NCBI GenBank assembly: GCA_041738345.1
Contig: JBGSPX010000038.1
Span: 1 to 64,000 of the forward strand
Direction: 5' to 3'
Length of the DNA: 64,000 nucleotides
From: Proteocatella sp041738345
GTDB lineage: Bacteria; Bacillota; Clostridia; Peptostreptococcales; Filifactoraceae
Part shown: positions 24,589 through 33,567 of the stretch, in pieces
Layout of the letters: the number at the start of each line of letters is the position of its first letter
Numbering within the stretch: the stretch's first letter is position 1
Notes under the pieces: model-generated
Seen by the model: only the letters and a program-made list of their open reading frames with translations
The model's database searches: none
Told to the model about the DNA's origin: nothing
Position numbers and translations under genes: made by a program

Positions 24589-26808
24589 CTAGTTGTTAAG
24601 CATTTCCAAACATTTTTCAGCGCTTATTGGCCTGCTGAAGAAATATCCTTGTAAAATATCACAGTTTTTTCGTTTTAAATATTCTTTTTGGTAATAATGT
24701 TCTACACCTTCTGCTACTATAGTTAAATTAAGTTTTTTTGCTAAAATTATTATGGCTTCTGCCATTAAATTATCTGAATCATTTTCTTTTATCTTATTAA
24801 TAAAATACTTATCTATTTTTAGTTTATCAATATATAATCCATCAAGACGAGACAAGGATGAATATCCTGTTCCAAAGTCATCTAAAGCAATTTCTATTCC
24901 ATGAGTTTTTAAAAATAATAATTTTTTATTAGCTAGCTCAAAGTCATTAATAATCATACTTTCTGTAATTTCAAGCTCCAAATGATTTATATCAATTTTT
25001 TCTGCACTTACAATTTTTATAACATCTGAAACAAATGAGTCTGAGATAAGTTGACGTGGAGAAATGTTAACAGCAACTCTAAAATTACTTATATTTAAAT
25101 TCTCGATTTTTTTTATGAATCGGCAAGCATCTTTTAGTATCCATTTTCCTAGTTCTATTATAAGGTTTTCTGACTCTGCGATATTTATTAATTCTTCAGG
25201 AGAAACATAACCGAAATTTTGAGATTCGAATCTTATTAATGCTTCGAATCCAACTATTTTATCAGTATTTAAATCTTGTTGAGGTTGGAACACTAAATAT
25301 AAGTGTTGTTTATTTTCATGTTGTAATAATTCGAAAATTTCTTTTTTTATTGAGTCTTTTCGTAGTAATTGATTTTGCATACAATCATTATAAAATGTCA
25401 AATTTGAATTATTTGGCCACTCTAATGCGATATCAGCCATCTTTAAAACTTCTTTTATATCGGTTTCATTATAAGTTATTGCAGACATATGAATATTTAT
25501 TTTTTTGAATTCATCATCAATAAGTATTGGTAATTCAAATAAAGTTAATATTTTTTCTGAAATGATTTGAATTTCTTTTTCTTCAGTTATATTGCATAAA
25601 TATAATAAGAATTTATCTGAAAAATATTTAAATACTTTTAAATTGTCATCTTTAAGACTGTATTCAACAATGTAATTTGCAGCTGTTTTTAATACAAAAT
25701 CGCCTTGATTATGACCATAGATTTGATTAATCACTTTAAATTGTTCTATTTTTAAAAGTATTATACTTCCACCTAAAGTTTTACAATTTGAAGTTTCAGA
25801 TATCATTTTCAGAAAAAAATCTTTATTGGGAAGATTTGTTATAGGATCATAATATGCCAAATATTCTATTTTGTTATTATTTCGTGTAATATACAAAATT
25901 ATTCCACTTATAATTAAAAATAGAAATACTAGCAATATAGTTCCAGATAGGTAAAGTTGCATTACCAATGTATTTGTATTATCTAAGGTATAGCAGATAC
26001 CCAAAGTTTCTTTGTGTTTTTCATTTAAAACTATTGGCATTAATATTCTATAAATTTTTTTATCATTAAAATATTTGAATTTTTGATATATCATACCTTT
26101 ATTTACAAAATTTAATTCTTCAGAATCTAACACACTTATATTAGGATCAAATAGATTGTTGCTTGCAGTAAGTTTATTAGAAGAATCAATAACAAACATA
26201 GATATACGAGGATTGTTTTTTGATAGGGAATTTATTATAGATTGTTTATTTAATTTTTCGGATAATTTATTTATGTTTTCTGCAGAAATTCCAACTTGGA
26301 CAAAGCATCCAGTGGTATCTTTTTTATAGCCAAATTTGTAGGAATTTCCACTAATAGTTTCTTTTCTGATATCTTCTAAAAGAAATTTTTTTGAACTAGT
26401 CATAAATTTTTCGATAGGATGATCTTTATAGACTTTCCATCCGATGTAACTTTCCACAGTAGAAAAGTGAATTTCCCCATTTTCGTCAAACCAAGAGATA
26501 TGATCAACTTTTAATTCTTGGCTTAATTTTAAAATTAAATCTTGAGTTAAATATTCTTTTTCTTTCAAAATTATATTAGCTGCTACCATTATTCTATCTT
26601 CAATAAGTTCTGAACTTACTTTGTTTGATTCAATTGCAATAGAAGATAGTAGATTATATTCATGAAACAAATATTTAGATTCTTCTAGCATTTGAGAAAT
26701 GAAATGATTTTTGATGCTCAATAAAAGAAAATACCCAGTTACTGCAAATACCATTAGAATAAGTATTATAACGGGTACGTATTTTTTTAATATATTTAAT
26801 TTCCCCAT
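24589..26808 (-). CDS. Sensory cyclic-di-GMP phosphodiesterase (Cache-like, degenerate GGDEF, EAL)
   Basis: A 739-residue membrane protein. A transmembrane helix (about 9-31) is followed by a large extracytoplasmic sensor of about 250 residues, probably Cache-like. A second helix lies near 280-300. A GGDEF domain has the signature replaced by FSDKF. The EAL domain is complete: GFEALIRF, LEITES, DDFGTGYSSLSRL, AEGVEH and QGYFFSRP. The likely activity is hydrolysis of cyclic di-GMP under control of an outside signal, with the dead GGDEF as a regulatory part. A strong G-run lies about 13 bases before the ATG. It is transcribed alone, divergent from metNIQ. Confidence 0.9.
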   Translation of the reverse strand: MGKLNILKKYVPVIILILMVFAVTGYFLLLSIKNHFISQMLEESKYLFHEYNLLSSIAIESNKVSSELIEDRIMVAANIILKEKEYLTQDLILKLSQELKVDHISWFDENGEIHFSTVESYIGWKVYKDHPIEKFMTSSKKFLLEDIRKETISGNSYKFGYKKDTTGCFVQVGISAENINKLSEKLNKQSIINSLSKNNPRISMFVIDSSNKLTASNNLFDPNISVLDSEELNFVNKGMIYQKFKYFNDKKIYRILMPIVLNEKHKETLGICYTLDNTNTLVMQLYLSGTILLVFLFLIISGIILYITRNNNKIEYLAYYDPITNLPNKDFFLKMISETSNCKTLGGSIILLKIEQFKVINQIYGHNQGDFVLKTAANYIVEYSLKDDNLKVFKYFSDKFLLYLCNITEEKEIQIISEKILTLFELPILIDDEFKKINIHMSAITYNETDIKEVLKMADIALEWPNNSNLTFYNDCMQNQLLRKDSIKKEIFELLQHENKQHLYLVFQPQQDLNTDKIVGFEALIRFESQNFGYVSPEELINIAESENLIIELGKWILKDACRFIKKIENLNISNFRVAVNISPRQLISDSFVSDVIKIVSAEKIDINHLELEITESMIINDFELANKKLLFLKTHGIEIALDDFGTGYSSLSRLDGLYIDKLKIDKYFINKIKENDSDNLMAEAIIILAKKLNLTIVAEGVEHYYQKEYLKRKNCDILQGYFFSRPISAEKCLEMLNN

Positions 26809-26883
26809 TTTCGTTTGTAATCCCCCCTAAAATATGCTGTGTACATTTTATCATAAAAAACAGTTTTTTTCTACTAATGCCAT

Positions 26884-26906
26884 AGTTATAGCCTATACCT
26901 ATAACT
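26884..26906. promoter_or_regulatory. Operator-like dyad in the EAL/metN divergent region
   Basis: AGTTATAG (26884-26891) and CTATAACT (26899-26906) are perfect 8-bp arms around CCTATAC. It lies about 80 bases before metN, 19 bases upstream of the candidate -35. A LysR-type activator site is a natural reading, given the LysR gene at the end of the cluster. Confidence 0.45.
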
Positions 26907-26924
26907 AACTATTGAGTATATATA

Positions 26925-26955
26925 TTAACACTATGTTTTTTTAGGATGCTATAAT
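26925..26955 (+). promoter_or_regulatory. Candidate metNIQ promoter
   Basis: TTAACA (26925-26930), a 19-bp spacer, TATAAT (26950-26955); metN starts 33 bases later. The long spacer would suit an activator-dependent promoter. Confidence 0.5.
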
Positions 26956-26988
26956 TTGAACATGTCTTAAGAGAGCGAGGTAATTAAA

Positions 26989-27801
26989 ATGATTAAAATA
27001 GATAATTTAAGTAAGGAATTTCAGACTTCAAATGGGAAATTTGAGGCTTTAAAGAATATAAATATTACAATTGAAGACGGAGATATATTTGGAATAATAG
27101 GACTTTCAGGAGCAGGAAAATCTACATTGGTAAGATGTATGAATCTACTTGAAAAGCCAACAGAGGGAAATGTGTTTTTAGATGAAGAGAAGCTAAATAA
27201 TTTAAGTCCTAAAGCACTTAGAGAAAAACGTAGAAAGATAGGTATGATTTTTCAACAATTCAATCTACTGAATCAAAGAACTGCATTAAAAAATGTATGT
27301 TATCCGCTTGAAATTGCAGGAGTTACAAAAAAAGAAGCTATAGCAAAAGCGGAAGAATTGCTTTTGCTTGTGGGTATGAGTGATAAAAAAAATAGTTATC
27401 CTTCACAGCTTTCAGGAGGACAAAAGCAAAGAGTTGCAATTGCAAGAGCTTTGGCAACGGATCCAAGGGTGCTTCTTTGTGACGAAGCTACCAGTGCATT
27501 AGACCCAGACACGACAAATTCAATTTTAGAACTTTTGAAAAATATAAATGAAAAAATGGGCGTTACAATAGTAATAATAACTCATGAAATGAGCATAGTT
27601 GAAAAAATTTGTAATAAAATGGCAATTTTAGATAGTGGAGAGATTGTAGAATCAGGTGATGTTAGCGAAATTTTCTTATTGCCAAAGTCTCAAATAGGAA
27701 GAAAGCTTATAATACCCAAAGATGAATTTTCGATAAAACGGATGAAACAGGAACAAAGCGTTATTGACATTTATGAAGAGGAGGTTTCGTATGGAGTTTA
27801 A
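26989..27801 (+). CDS. metN: Methionine ABC transporter ATPase
   Basis: A 270-residue ABC ATPase: Walker A GLSGAGKST near 38-46, Q-loop FQQFN, signature LSGGQKQR, Walker B VLLCDEATSALDP and H-loop ITHE. The closest fit is MetN, given the metI- and metQ-like genes that follow. It is shorter than the usual roughly 340 residues: the C-terminal NIL regulatory domain, which senses methionine in MetN, is missing. It ends shortly after the core with IYEEEVSYGV. GCGAGG lies before the ATG. Its 3' end overlaps metI by 11 bases. Methionine is the expected substrate, but other MetQ-type ligands are possible. Confidence 0.88.
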   Translation: MIKIDNLSKEFQTSNGKFEALKNINITIEDGDIFGIIGLSGAGKSTLVRCMNLLEKPTEGNVFLDEEKLNNLSPKALREKRRKIGMIFQQFNLLNQRTALKNVCYPLEIAGVTKKEAIAKAEELLLLVGMSDKKNSYPSQLSGGQKQRVAIARALATDPRVLLCDEATSALDPDTTNSILELLKNINEKMGVTIVIITHEMSIVEKICNKMAILDSGEIVESGDVSEIFLLPKSQIGRKLIIPKDEFSIKRMKQEQSVIDIYEEEVSYGV

Positions 27802-28456
27802 TCAATTATTATCGCTATTACTTCAAGGTAGCAAGGAAACAATATATATGGTATTTTTAGCTGTATTTTTTGCATATCTGGTTGGAATCCCAGTAGGCGT
27901 AATCTTATTTTTGACTGATAAAAGAGGAATATTAGAATGCAAAATAGTAAATTCAAGTCTTGGGATGATAGTGAATTTTTTAAGGTCAGTCCCCTTTATA
28001 ATACTTCTAGTAGCAATACTTCCGCTTACAAGACTTATTGCAGGTACAACTATCGGATCTTCTGCAACTGTAGTGCCACTTGTGGTATCGGCAGCGCCTT
28101 TTATCGCTAGAATGGTTGAATCTTCATTAAAAGAAGTTGACAGTGGCATTATTGAAGCTGCACAGGCTATGGGTTCTAGTACTTGGCAGATCGTTTTAAA
28201 AGTACTGCTTTCAGAGGCAAGACCATCACTAATGGTAGGTTGCACAATTGCAATCACTACTATACTTGGCTATTCTGCTATGGCAGGGTTTACGGGTGGC
28301 GGTGGACTTGGAGCTATAGCTATAAATTATGGATACTATCGATATGACACAAAAACAATGCTTATGACGGTAGTGGTATTGGTTTTAATTGTACAATTTT
28401 TCCAAGAAGTGGGAATGAGAATTACAAATAAAATAGATAAAAGAATAAAAAACTAA
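27791..28456 (+). CDS. metI: Methionine ABC transporter permease
   Basis: A 221-residue permease with five or six membrane helices and the MetI signature SSTWQIVLKVLLSEARPSL (the EAA loop), followed by SAMAGFTGGGGLGAIAINYGYYRY. It forms the membrane channel with the preceding ATPase. The start is taken as ATG 27791 because AGAGGAGG (27777-27784) precedes it; an in-frame upstream start at 27764 would bury the site. It overlaps the end of metN by 11 bases, a sign of coupled translation. metQ follows after 25 bases. Confidence 0.9.
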   Translation: MEFNQLLSLLLQGSKETIYMVFLAVFFAYLVGIPVGVILFLTDKRGILECKIVNSSLGMIVNFLRSVPFIILLVAILPLTRLIAGTTIGSSATVVPLVVSAAPFIARMVESSLKEVDSGIIEAAQAMGSSTWQIVLKVLLSEARPSLMVGCTIAITTILGYSAMAGFTGGGGLGAIAINYGYYRYDTKTMLMTVVVLVLIVQFFQEVGMRITNKIDKRIKN

Positions 28457-28481
28457 GTTAAAAGACAAAAGGAGAAAAATT

Positions 28482-29309
28482 ATGAAAAGCAAAAAACTTA
28501 TAACATTAGGGTTAGCATTAACATTACTTGTTGGAGCAGTAGGTTGTGATTCAAAAACATCAGAGGCTACTTCATCCGAAGATAAGACGATTACAGTAGG
28601 AGCATCCGTTTCGCCTCATGCAGAAATTCTTGAAGTAGTTAAAGGGAATTTAGAAAAAGAAGGATATACACTGAAAATTGTGGAATATAATGATTATGTA
28701 CTTCCAAATACTGCCCTTGAAAGTGGGGAACTTGATGCTAACTATTTTCAACATAAACCATATTTAGATGATTTTAACAAAGAAAATAACACAAATATAG
28801 TTTCAGCTGCTGCAGTTCATTTTGAACCATTTGGAATATATGCAGGAAAATCTTCAGACTTAAAAACTTTAAAAGAAGGGTCTATCGTTGCAGTTCCTAA
28901 TGATACTACAAATGAATCAAGAGCACTTCTTTTACTTGAAGCGCAAGGACTTATTAAGTTAAAAGAGGGAGCTGGTTTATCATCAACTATATTGGATATA
29001 GAGTCAAATCCTTTAAATTTAGAAATAAAAGAAATTGAGGCTGCACAAATAGTTCGTTCGCTTCAAGATGTAGATATTGCGTGTATAAATGGGAATTATG
29101 CAATTGATGGAGGGCTAAGTGTAGGGGATGCACTTGCATTAGAAGATGCAAATTCGCTTGCCGCTGAAAATTATGCAAATATAATAGCAGTTAAAGCTGG
29201 AAATGAAGAAAGTGAAAAAACAAAGGCTTTAATAAGTGCAGTGCTTAGCGATGAGGTTAAAAAGTATATTGAAGACACTTATGCAGGATCAGTATTGCCA
29301 GTATTCTAA
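28482..29309 (+). CDS. metQ: Methionine-binding lipoprotein
   Basis: A 275-residue NlpA/MetQ-family lipoprotein. The signal sequence ends in LLVGAVGC with C22 as the lipid anchor. The mature part has GASVSPHAEILE, VEYNDYVLPNTALESGELDANYFQHKPYL and GKSSDLKTLKEGS, all typical of MetQ. It delivers methionine or a similar amino acid to the MetI/MetN channel. AAAGGAG lies upstream of the ATG. It is last of the three transporter genes; a LysR gene follows after 65 bases. Confidence 0.92.
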   Translation: MKSKKLITLGLALTLLVGAVGCDSKTSEATSSEDKTITVGASVSPHAEILEVVKGNLEKEGYTLKIVEYNDYVLPNTALESGELDANYFQHKPYLDDFNKENNTNIVSAAAVHFEPFGIYAGKSSDLKTLKEGSIVAVPNDTTNESRALLLLEAQGLIKLKEGAGLSSTILDIESNPLNLEIKEIEAAQIVRSLQDVDIACINGNYAIDGGLSVGDALALEDANSLAAENYANIIAVKAGNEESEKTKALISAVLSDEVKKYIEDTYAGSVLPVF

Positions 29310-29374
29310 TGCATATTTAGAATAAATATGGTATTATATTAGTGTAACTAAAAATATTCATTTGGAGGAATTTT

Positions 29375-30286
29375 ATGACCTTACAACAGTTGCGATACGC
29401 TGTCAGTGTTGCAAATAATAAATCTATGAACAAAGCAGCTGCTGAACTCTTTATTACTCAGCCGAGTTTATCTAGTACAATAAGAGATTTAGAAAATGAA
29501 TTAGGAATAACCCTATTTTTAAGGTCAAATAGAGGGGTGGTCATAACACCTGATGGAGAAGAATTTCTTGGTTACGCAAGACAAATACTAGACCAGTATA
29601 ACCTTATTGAAAATAGATATATAGAAAATAAAAAATCAAAAAAGAAATTTAGTGTGTCTATGCAGCATTATAGTTTTGCAGTAAAAGCTTTTATTGCATT
29701 AGCCAAAGAATTTGGAATGGATGACTATGAATTTGCAGTTCGTGAAACTAAAACTTATGAAGTTATTGAAGATGTAAAAAATCAAAAAAGTGAATTAGGG
29801 ATACTTTATTTAAATGATTTTAATCAAAAGATATTGAATAAAATATTTTTTGAAAATAAATTGGAATTTGTTAATCTTTTTAAGTGTAATATATATGCTT
29901 ATATTTGGAAAAATAATCCCCTTGCAAAAAAAGAACGAGTTACTTTTGATGATTTGGATAATTACCCATGTCTTTCTTTTGAACAAGGAGACAATAATTC
30001 ATTCTATTTTGCAGAGGAAGTTTTTAGTACAAACCAATATCATCAAATCGTAAAAGCTAATGATAGGGCAACCATGCTTAATCTTATGGTTGGTTTAAAT
30101 GGATATACGCTTTGTTCAGGAATAATATGTGAAGATTTGAATGGCGATGAATATATCGCCGTTCCTCTTGACTGTGAAGAAACAATGCAAATAGGATATA
30201 TTAAAAAGAAGAATATGCCTCTTAGTAAGCTTGCAGAAAAATATATTGAAGAGCTTAAAACCTTTGAAAATATGGTTATGAAATAA
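29375..30286 (+). CDS. LysR-family transcriptional regulator
   Basis: A 303-residue LysR regulator. The N-terminal winged helix reads TLQQLRYAVSVANNKSMNKAAAELFITQPSLSSTIRDLENELG and then LFLRSNRGV. The C-terminal part is an effector-binding domain. In Firmicutes LysR proteins next to methionine or cysteine uptake genes often control sulfur amino acid genes, so control of metNIQ is likely but unproven. GGAGG lies 8 bases before the ATG. It could be read through from metQ, since I see no terminator between. Confidence 0.9.
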   Translation: MTLQQLRYAVSVANNKSMNKAAAELFITQPSLSSTIRDLENELGITLFLRSNRGVVITPDGEEFLGYARQILDQYNLIENRYIENKKSKKKFSVSMQHYSFAVKAFIALAKEFGMDDYEFAVRETKTYEVIEDVKNQKSELGILYLNDFNQKILNKIFFENKLEFVNLFKCNIYAYIWKNNPLAKKERVTFDDLDNYPCLSFEQGDNNSFYFAEEVFSTNQYHQIVKANDRATMLNLMVGLNGYTLCSGIICEDLNGDEYIAVPLDCEETMQIGYIKKKNMPLSKLAEKYIEELKTFENMVMK

Positions 30287-30302
30287 AATTTTCAAAAAAG
30301 GC

Positions 30303-30331
30303 TTGCATAAAAGACTTATCTCGTGTATACT
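30303..30331 (+). promoter_or_regulatory. Promoter of the cold-shock gene
   Basis: TTGCAT (30303-30308), 17 bp, TATACT (30326-30331). Transcription would start near 30338. Confidence 0.7.
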
Positions 30332-30337
30332 TAGTAC

Positions 30338-30496
30338 TATAGTTGTTTAGTTATTAATTTTAAAAGTATATGATTTAGATTTTTAATTCATATAATATTA
30401 GAGATTATAAGTACTAGCAAAATATAATCTGTAATGTTATGTGAATTTCTTTATTTTCATACAGTTACAGAAATAAAAAAAATGGAGGTACCACAA
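30338..30496 (+). promoter_or_regulatory. Long 5' leader of the cold-shock mRNA
   Basis: About 160 untranslated bases separate the predicted start of transcription from the ATG. Such long leaders are typical of cspA-type mRNAs, where they refold at low temperature. The true start codon is not in this region; the upstream in-frame start at 30434 is not preceded by a ribosome site. Confidence 0.5.
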
Positions 30497-30694
30497 ATGA
30501 AGGGTACAGTAAAATGGTTTAATGCAGACAAAGGTTTTGGTTTTATTACAACAGAGAATGGTGTAGATGTATTTGCACATTTCTCACAAATTCAATCTGA
30601 AGGATTTAAGTCTTTAAATGAAGGCGAAAGCGTAAGTTTTGATGTTGCAAAAGGCGCTCGTGGCGATCAAGCTGAAAATATAGTAAGACTATAA
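30497..30694 (+). CDS. Cold-shock protein, CspA family
   Basis: A 65-residue OB-fold RNA/DNA chaperone: MKGTVKWFNADKGFGFITTE with RNP1 KGFGFI, then VFAHFSQI as RNP2. The length is exactly that of bacterial CspA/CspB proteins. ATG 30497 is chosen because GGAGGT is 8 bases upstream and the family always begins MKGTVKWFN or similar. It melts secondary structure in mRNA during cold shock or fast growth. It is a single gene with a long leader and a strong terminator. Confidence 0.96.
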   Translation: MKGTVKWFNADKGFGFITTENGVDVFAHFSQIQSEGFKSLNEGESVSFDVAKGARGDQAENIVRL

Positions 30695-30738
30695 TTTCAA
30701 TTGAGTTAATTTAAAAACTATAAAATAAAACTTTTTTC

Positions 30739-30767
30739 AAAAAGAGAGCTATTGTAGCTCTCTTTTT
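30739..30767 (+). terminator. Strong rho-independent terminator
   Basis: AAAAAGAGAGCTA (30739-30751) pairs with TAGCTCTCTTTTT (30755-30767) around a TTG loop. Confidence 0.92.
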
Positions 30768-30805
30768 GTGTTATTATAAATATAAAAAAGATTAAAGGAG
30801 TGCCT

Positions 30806-32191
30806 ATGTTAGAAAAAAATATTGTACATGATGTATTAATGGCAGCGCTTTCTTATGGAGGAGATTTTGCTGAGATTTTTATTGAAGATAGATTTGATAG
30901 TTCGATTGGAATGATTGAAGGTAAAGTTGAGCGCTCTATTGCCGGAAGAACTGCTGGCGTAGGAATTAGAATTTTTAATGGTTTTAATAGTGTATACACT
31001 TATACGCATCGTATGGATAAAGATACTCTTATACAATTAGCGAAAGCTGCATCTCAGTCCTTAAAAGGGATACCTCAAAATACTAAAATTGATTTTACAA
31101 TGGAAGAACCTTTGGTAAAACATCCCGTTATAATCCTACCTCAAGATGTTAATAAGTCTAAAAAAGCGGATCTGATGAGAAATGCTCACATGGTAGCTAT
31201 GGAATATTCTTCTTTAATAAATCAGGTTAAGGTAAATTATCTTGATTTTACTCAAAACGTGCTTATTGCAAACTCAGAAGGAAAGTTTGTAAAGGATCAG
31301 AGGACGCGTACTAGGTTTACGGTAAATGCTGTAGCCGAAAAAGATGGTAAAATGGAGTATGGATATATAGGAAAAGGTTCAGGGAAAGGCTTTGAACTTT
31401 ATGATGAAATAGATGTGGAAGAAATCGCAAGAGAAGCAGCAAGAGTTGCAGTTACTATGCTTGATGCTAAATCGGCACCAAGTGGAAAATTTCCTGTGGT
31501 GATAGATAATAAATTTGGAGGCGTAATTTTCCACGAGGCATGTGGTCATGGTCTTGAAGCTACGGCTGTAGCTAAAGGCAATTCTGTATATACCGGAAAA
31601 TTAGGGCAGCAGATTGCATCGGAAGTGGTTTCAGCAGTAGATGATGGAACTGTTCTAAATGAATGGGGTTCTTCAAGTTTTGATGATGAAGGAACTCCTA
31701 CAAGTAGAAACCTTCTTATTGAAAATGGAATCCTTAAAAATTATATGGTAGATAGACTTAATGGAAGACGTATGGAAATGAATCCTACCGGTTCCTCAAG
31801 AAGAGAGTCTTATAAGTATGCACCTACATCTAGAATGACAAACACATATATTTTAAATGGAAATAGTAAGTTTGAGGATATGATTTCATCTATAGATTAT
31901 GGGGTGTATGCTAAATATCTTGGGGGAGGTTCAGTAAACACTGCTACTGGAGAATTTAATTTTGCATCTCAAGAGGCTTATATTATAAAAAATGGAAAAA
32001 TTTTAGAACCGGTAAAAGGGGCAACTCTTATTGGAACGGGGCTTGAAATTCTAAAAAATATAGAGATGGTTAGTGATAATTTTGGTTCAGGAGAAGGAAT
32101 GTGCGGCTCTATAAGTGGGTCTATTCCAGCAGGGCTTGGGCAGCCAGCTATCAAGGTTTCAGAAATTACGGTAGGCGGAAAGGAAGACTAA
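30806..32191 (+). CDS. tldD: TldD-type metallopeptidase
   Basis: A 461-residue TldD. The zinc motif is HEACGH (H243, E244, H248) in GGVIFHEACGHGLEA. A conserved glycine-rich C-terminus (GAGEGMCGS-like, here GSGEGMCGSISG) is present. TldD pairs with TldE/PmbA to make a heterodimeric protease that degrades unfolded peptides and matures some RiPP peptides. ATG 30806 is preferred to a GTG at 30800 because AAAGGAG at 30794-30800 must lie upstream. The partner gene starts two bases after the stop. No microcin-like precursor is visible nearby. Confidence 0.93.
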   Translation: MLEKNIVHDVLMAALSYGGDFAEIFIEDRFDSSIGMIEGKVERSIAGRTAGVGIRIFNGFNSVYTYTHRMDKDTLIQLAKAASQSLKGIPQNTKIDFTMEEPLVKHPVIILPQDVNKSKKADLMRNAHMVAMEYSSLINQVKVNYLDFTQNVLIANSEGKFVKDQRTRTRFTVNAVAEKDGKMEYGYIGKGSGKGFELYDEIDVEEIAREAARVAVTMLDAKSAPSGKFPVVIDNKFGGVIFHEACGHGLEATAVAKGNSVYTGKLGQQIASEVVSAVDDGTVLNEWGSSSFDDEGTPTSRNLLIENGILKNYMVDRLNGRRMEMNPTGSSRRESYKYAPTSRMTNTYILNGNSKFEDMISSIDYGVYAKYLGGGSVNTATGEFNFASQEAYIIKNGKILEPVKGATLIGTGLEILKNIEMVSDNFGSGEGMCGSISGSIPAGLGQPAIKVSEITVGGKED

Positions 32192-32193
32192 AT

Positions 32194-33534
32194 ATGAACT
32201 TATGGATTGAAAAACTATTTGAAAAAGGGAAGCTTAAAGGCTTTGTAGATCAAGAAATATATTTTGAAACTTCTAACAGCCTTAGAATATCTGTATATCA
32301 AGGAGAAGTCGAAAAGTTTAATTTATCAGAACAAGGCGGACTTTCATATAGAGGGATTATAAATGGAAAGATGGGCTATGCTTTTACTGAAAGTTTTGAT
32401 GAGAATGCCCTAGACATGCTTGTAAATGAAGCTTATGCAAATGCGATGTTAATTGAAGCTACAGATGAAGTGTTTTTGCATGATGGATCAGGGGATTATG
32501 TGAACTTAAAGCAAGATATAGCGGAGGATACTAATTCTGTTGAAGATAAAATAAATTTTATGATAGATTTAGAAAAGAAGATTCTTTTAGCGGATAAACG
32601 AATCTTTCGTATGTCAGGTAATTCTTACTCTGAGTCAGTATTCACAAAACGTATTAAAAACACTAGAGGGTTAGATTTAAGTGAAATAAAAAAACTTACC
32701 TATGCTTATGCGATTGTGGTGGCAAATGAAAATGAAGATACCAGAACAGGTATAGGCGTTCATATGGCAGATAACTTTTCAAAATTATCTATAGATGAAA
32801 TTGCAAAAATGGCAGTAGATGAAGCCCTTGGAATGCTTGGGGCTAAACCGATACCTTCGCTTAAATGCCCGGTAGTATTTGAAAATAAAACTTTTGCAAG
32901 CTTTTTATCTCAGTTTACAAATCACTTTAGTGCTGAAAATATACAGAAAAAACTTTCAGCACTTGGCGGAAAGTTAGATACGGTTATTGCATCTGAACTT
33001 GTTACTATAACGGATAATCCGCATCTAGAGAATGGAATGCTTACTACATCTTTTGATGCAGAGGGAGTGGCAACTTATGTAAAACCTATAATTGAAAAAG
33101 GAGTTTTAAAAACTTATCTACACAATTTAAAGACGGCTCATATAGATAAGGTTAAGAGTACTGGAAATGCAGCTAAGAATTCTTATAAAAGCTCTGTAGA
33201 AATTGCACCTAGCAATTTATGTTTTGAATCAGGGGATTTAAGTCTTGAAACGCTTTTTTCTCCGATTGAAAACGGAATTTATCTAAATAGTGTTCAAGGG
33301 CTTCATGCTGGAATAAATTCAATATCAGGGGATTTTTCGCTTCAGTGTAGTGGATATAGTGTTCGAAATGGAAAAATCACAAAACCTGTAAGTCAAATCA
33401 CAGTTTCAGGAAACTTTTTTGAGCTTCTAAAAGACATCGATGGTGTCGGAAATGATTTTCTTGATTTTCCACTAAATGATGGTACCGCTTCTCCAAGCAT
33501 AAGGATAAAGGAACTTAGTATATCAGGGCTTTAG
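32194..33534 (+). CDS. tldE: TldE/PmbA-type peptidase partner
   Basis: A 446-residue TldD/PmbA-family protein without the HExxxH zinc site, as expected for the TldE subunit. FETSNSLRISVYQGEVEKF and the C-terminal region GVGNDFLDFP are family-like. The true start is ATG 32194, right after tldD; a longer frame beginning inside tldD at 32101 is an artefact. AAAGGAAG lies upstream. It forms the heterodimer with TldD, which explains their tight coupling. Confidence 0.92.
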   Translation: MNLWIEKLFEKGKLKGFVDQEIYFETSNSLRISVYQGEVEKFNLSEQGGLSYRGIINGKMGYAFTESFDENALDMLVNEAYANAMLIEATDEVFLHDGSGDYVNLKQDIAEDTNSVEDKINFMIDLEKKILLADKRIFRMSGNSYSESVFTKRIKNTRGLDLSEIKKLTYAYAIVVANENEDTRTGIGVHMADNFSKLSIDEIAKMAVDEALGMLGAKPIPSLKCPVVFENKTFASFLSQFTNHFSAENIQKKLSALGGKLDTVIASELVTITDNPHLENGMLTTSFDAEGVATYVKPIIEKGVLKTYLHNLKTAHIDKVKSTGNAAKNSYKSSVEIAPSNLCFESGDLSLETLFSPIENGIYLNSVQGLHAGINSISGDFSLQCSGYSVRNGKITKPVSQITVSGNFFELLKDIDGVGNDFLDFPLNDGTASPSIRIKELSISGL

Positions 33535-33567
33535 GCTCTGATATACTTAATAGATGAAAGGATTTAT

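Noticed and set aside
26807..26989. SAM riboswitch or Met T-box in front of metN
   Set aside because: The region lacks the conserved T-box sequence and any S-box pattern I could recognise; only a short dyad and a promoter are seen.
32101..32193. Extended N-terminus of the TldE gene
   Set aside because: It overlaps tldD in another frame; ATG 32194 has its own ribosome site and gives the family start.
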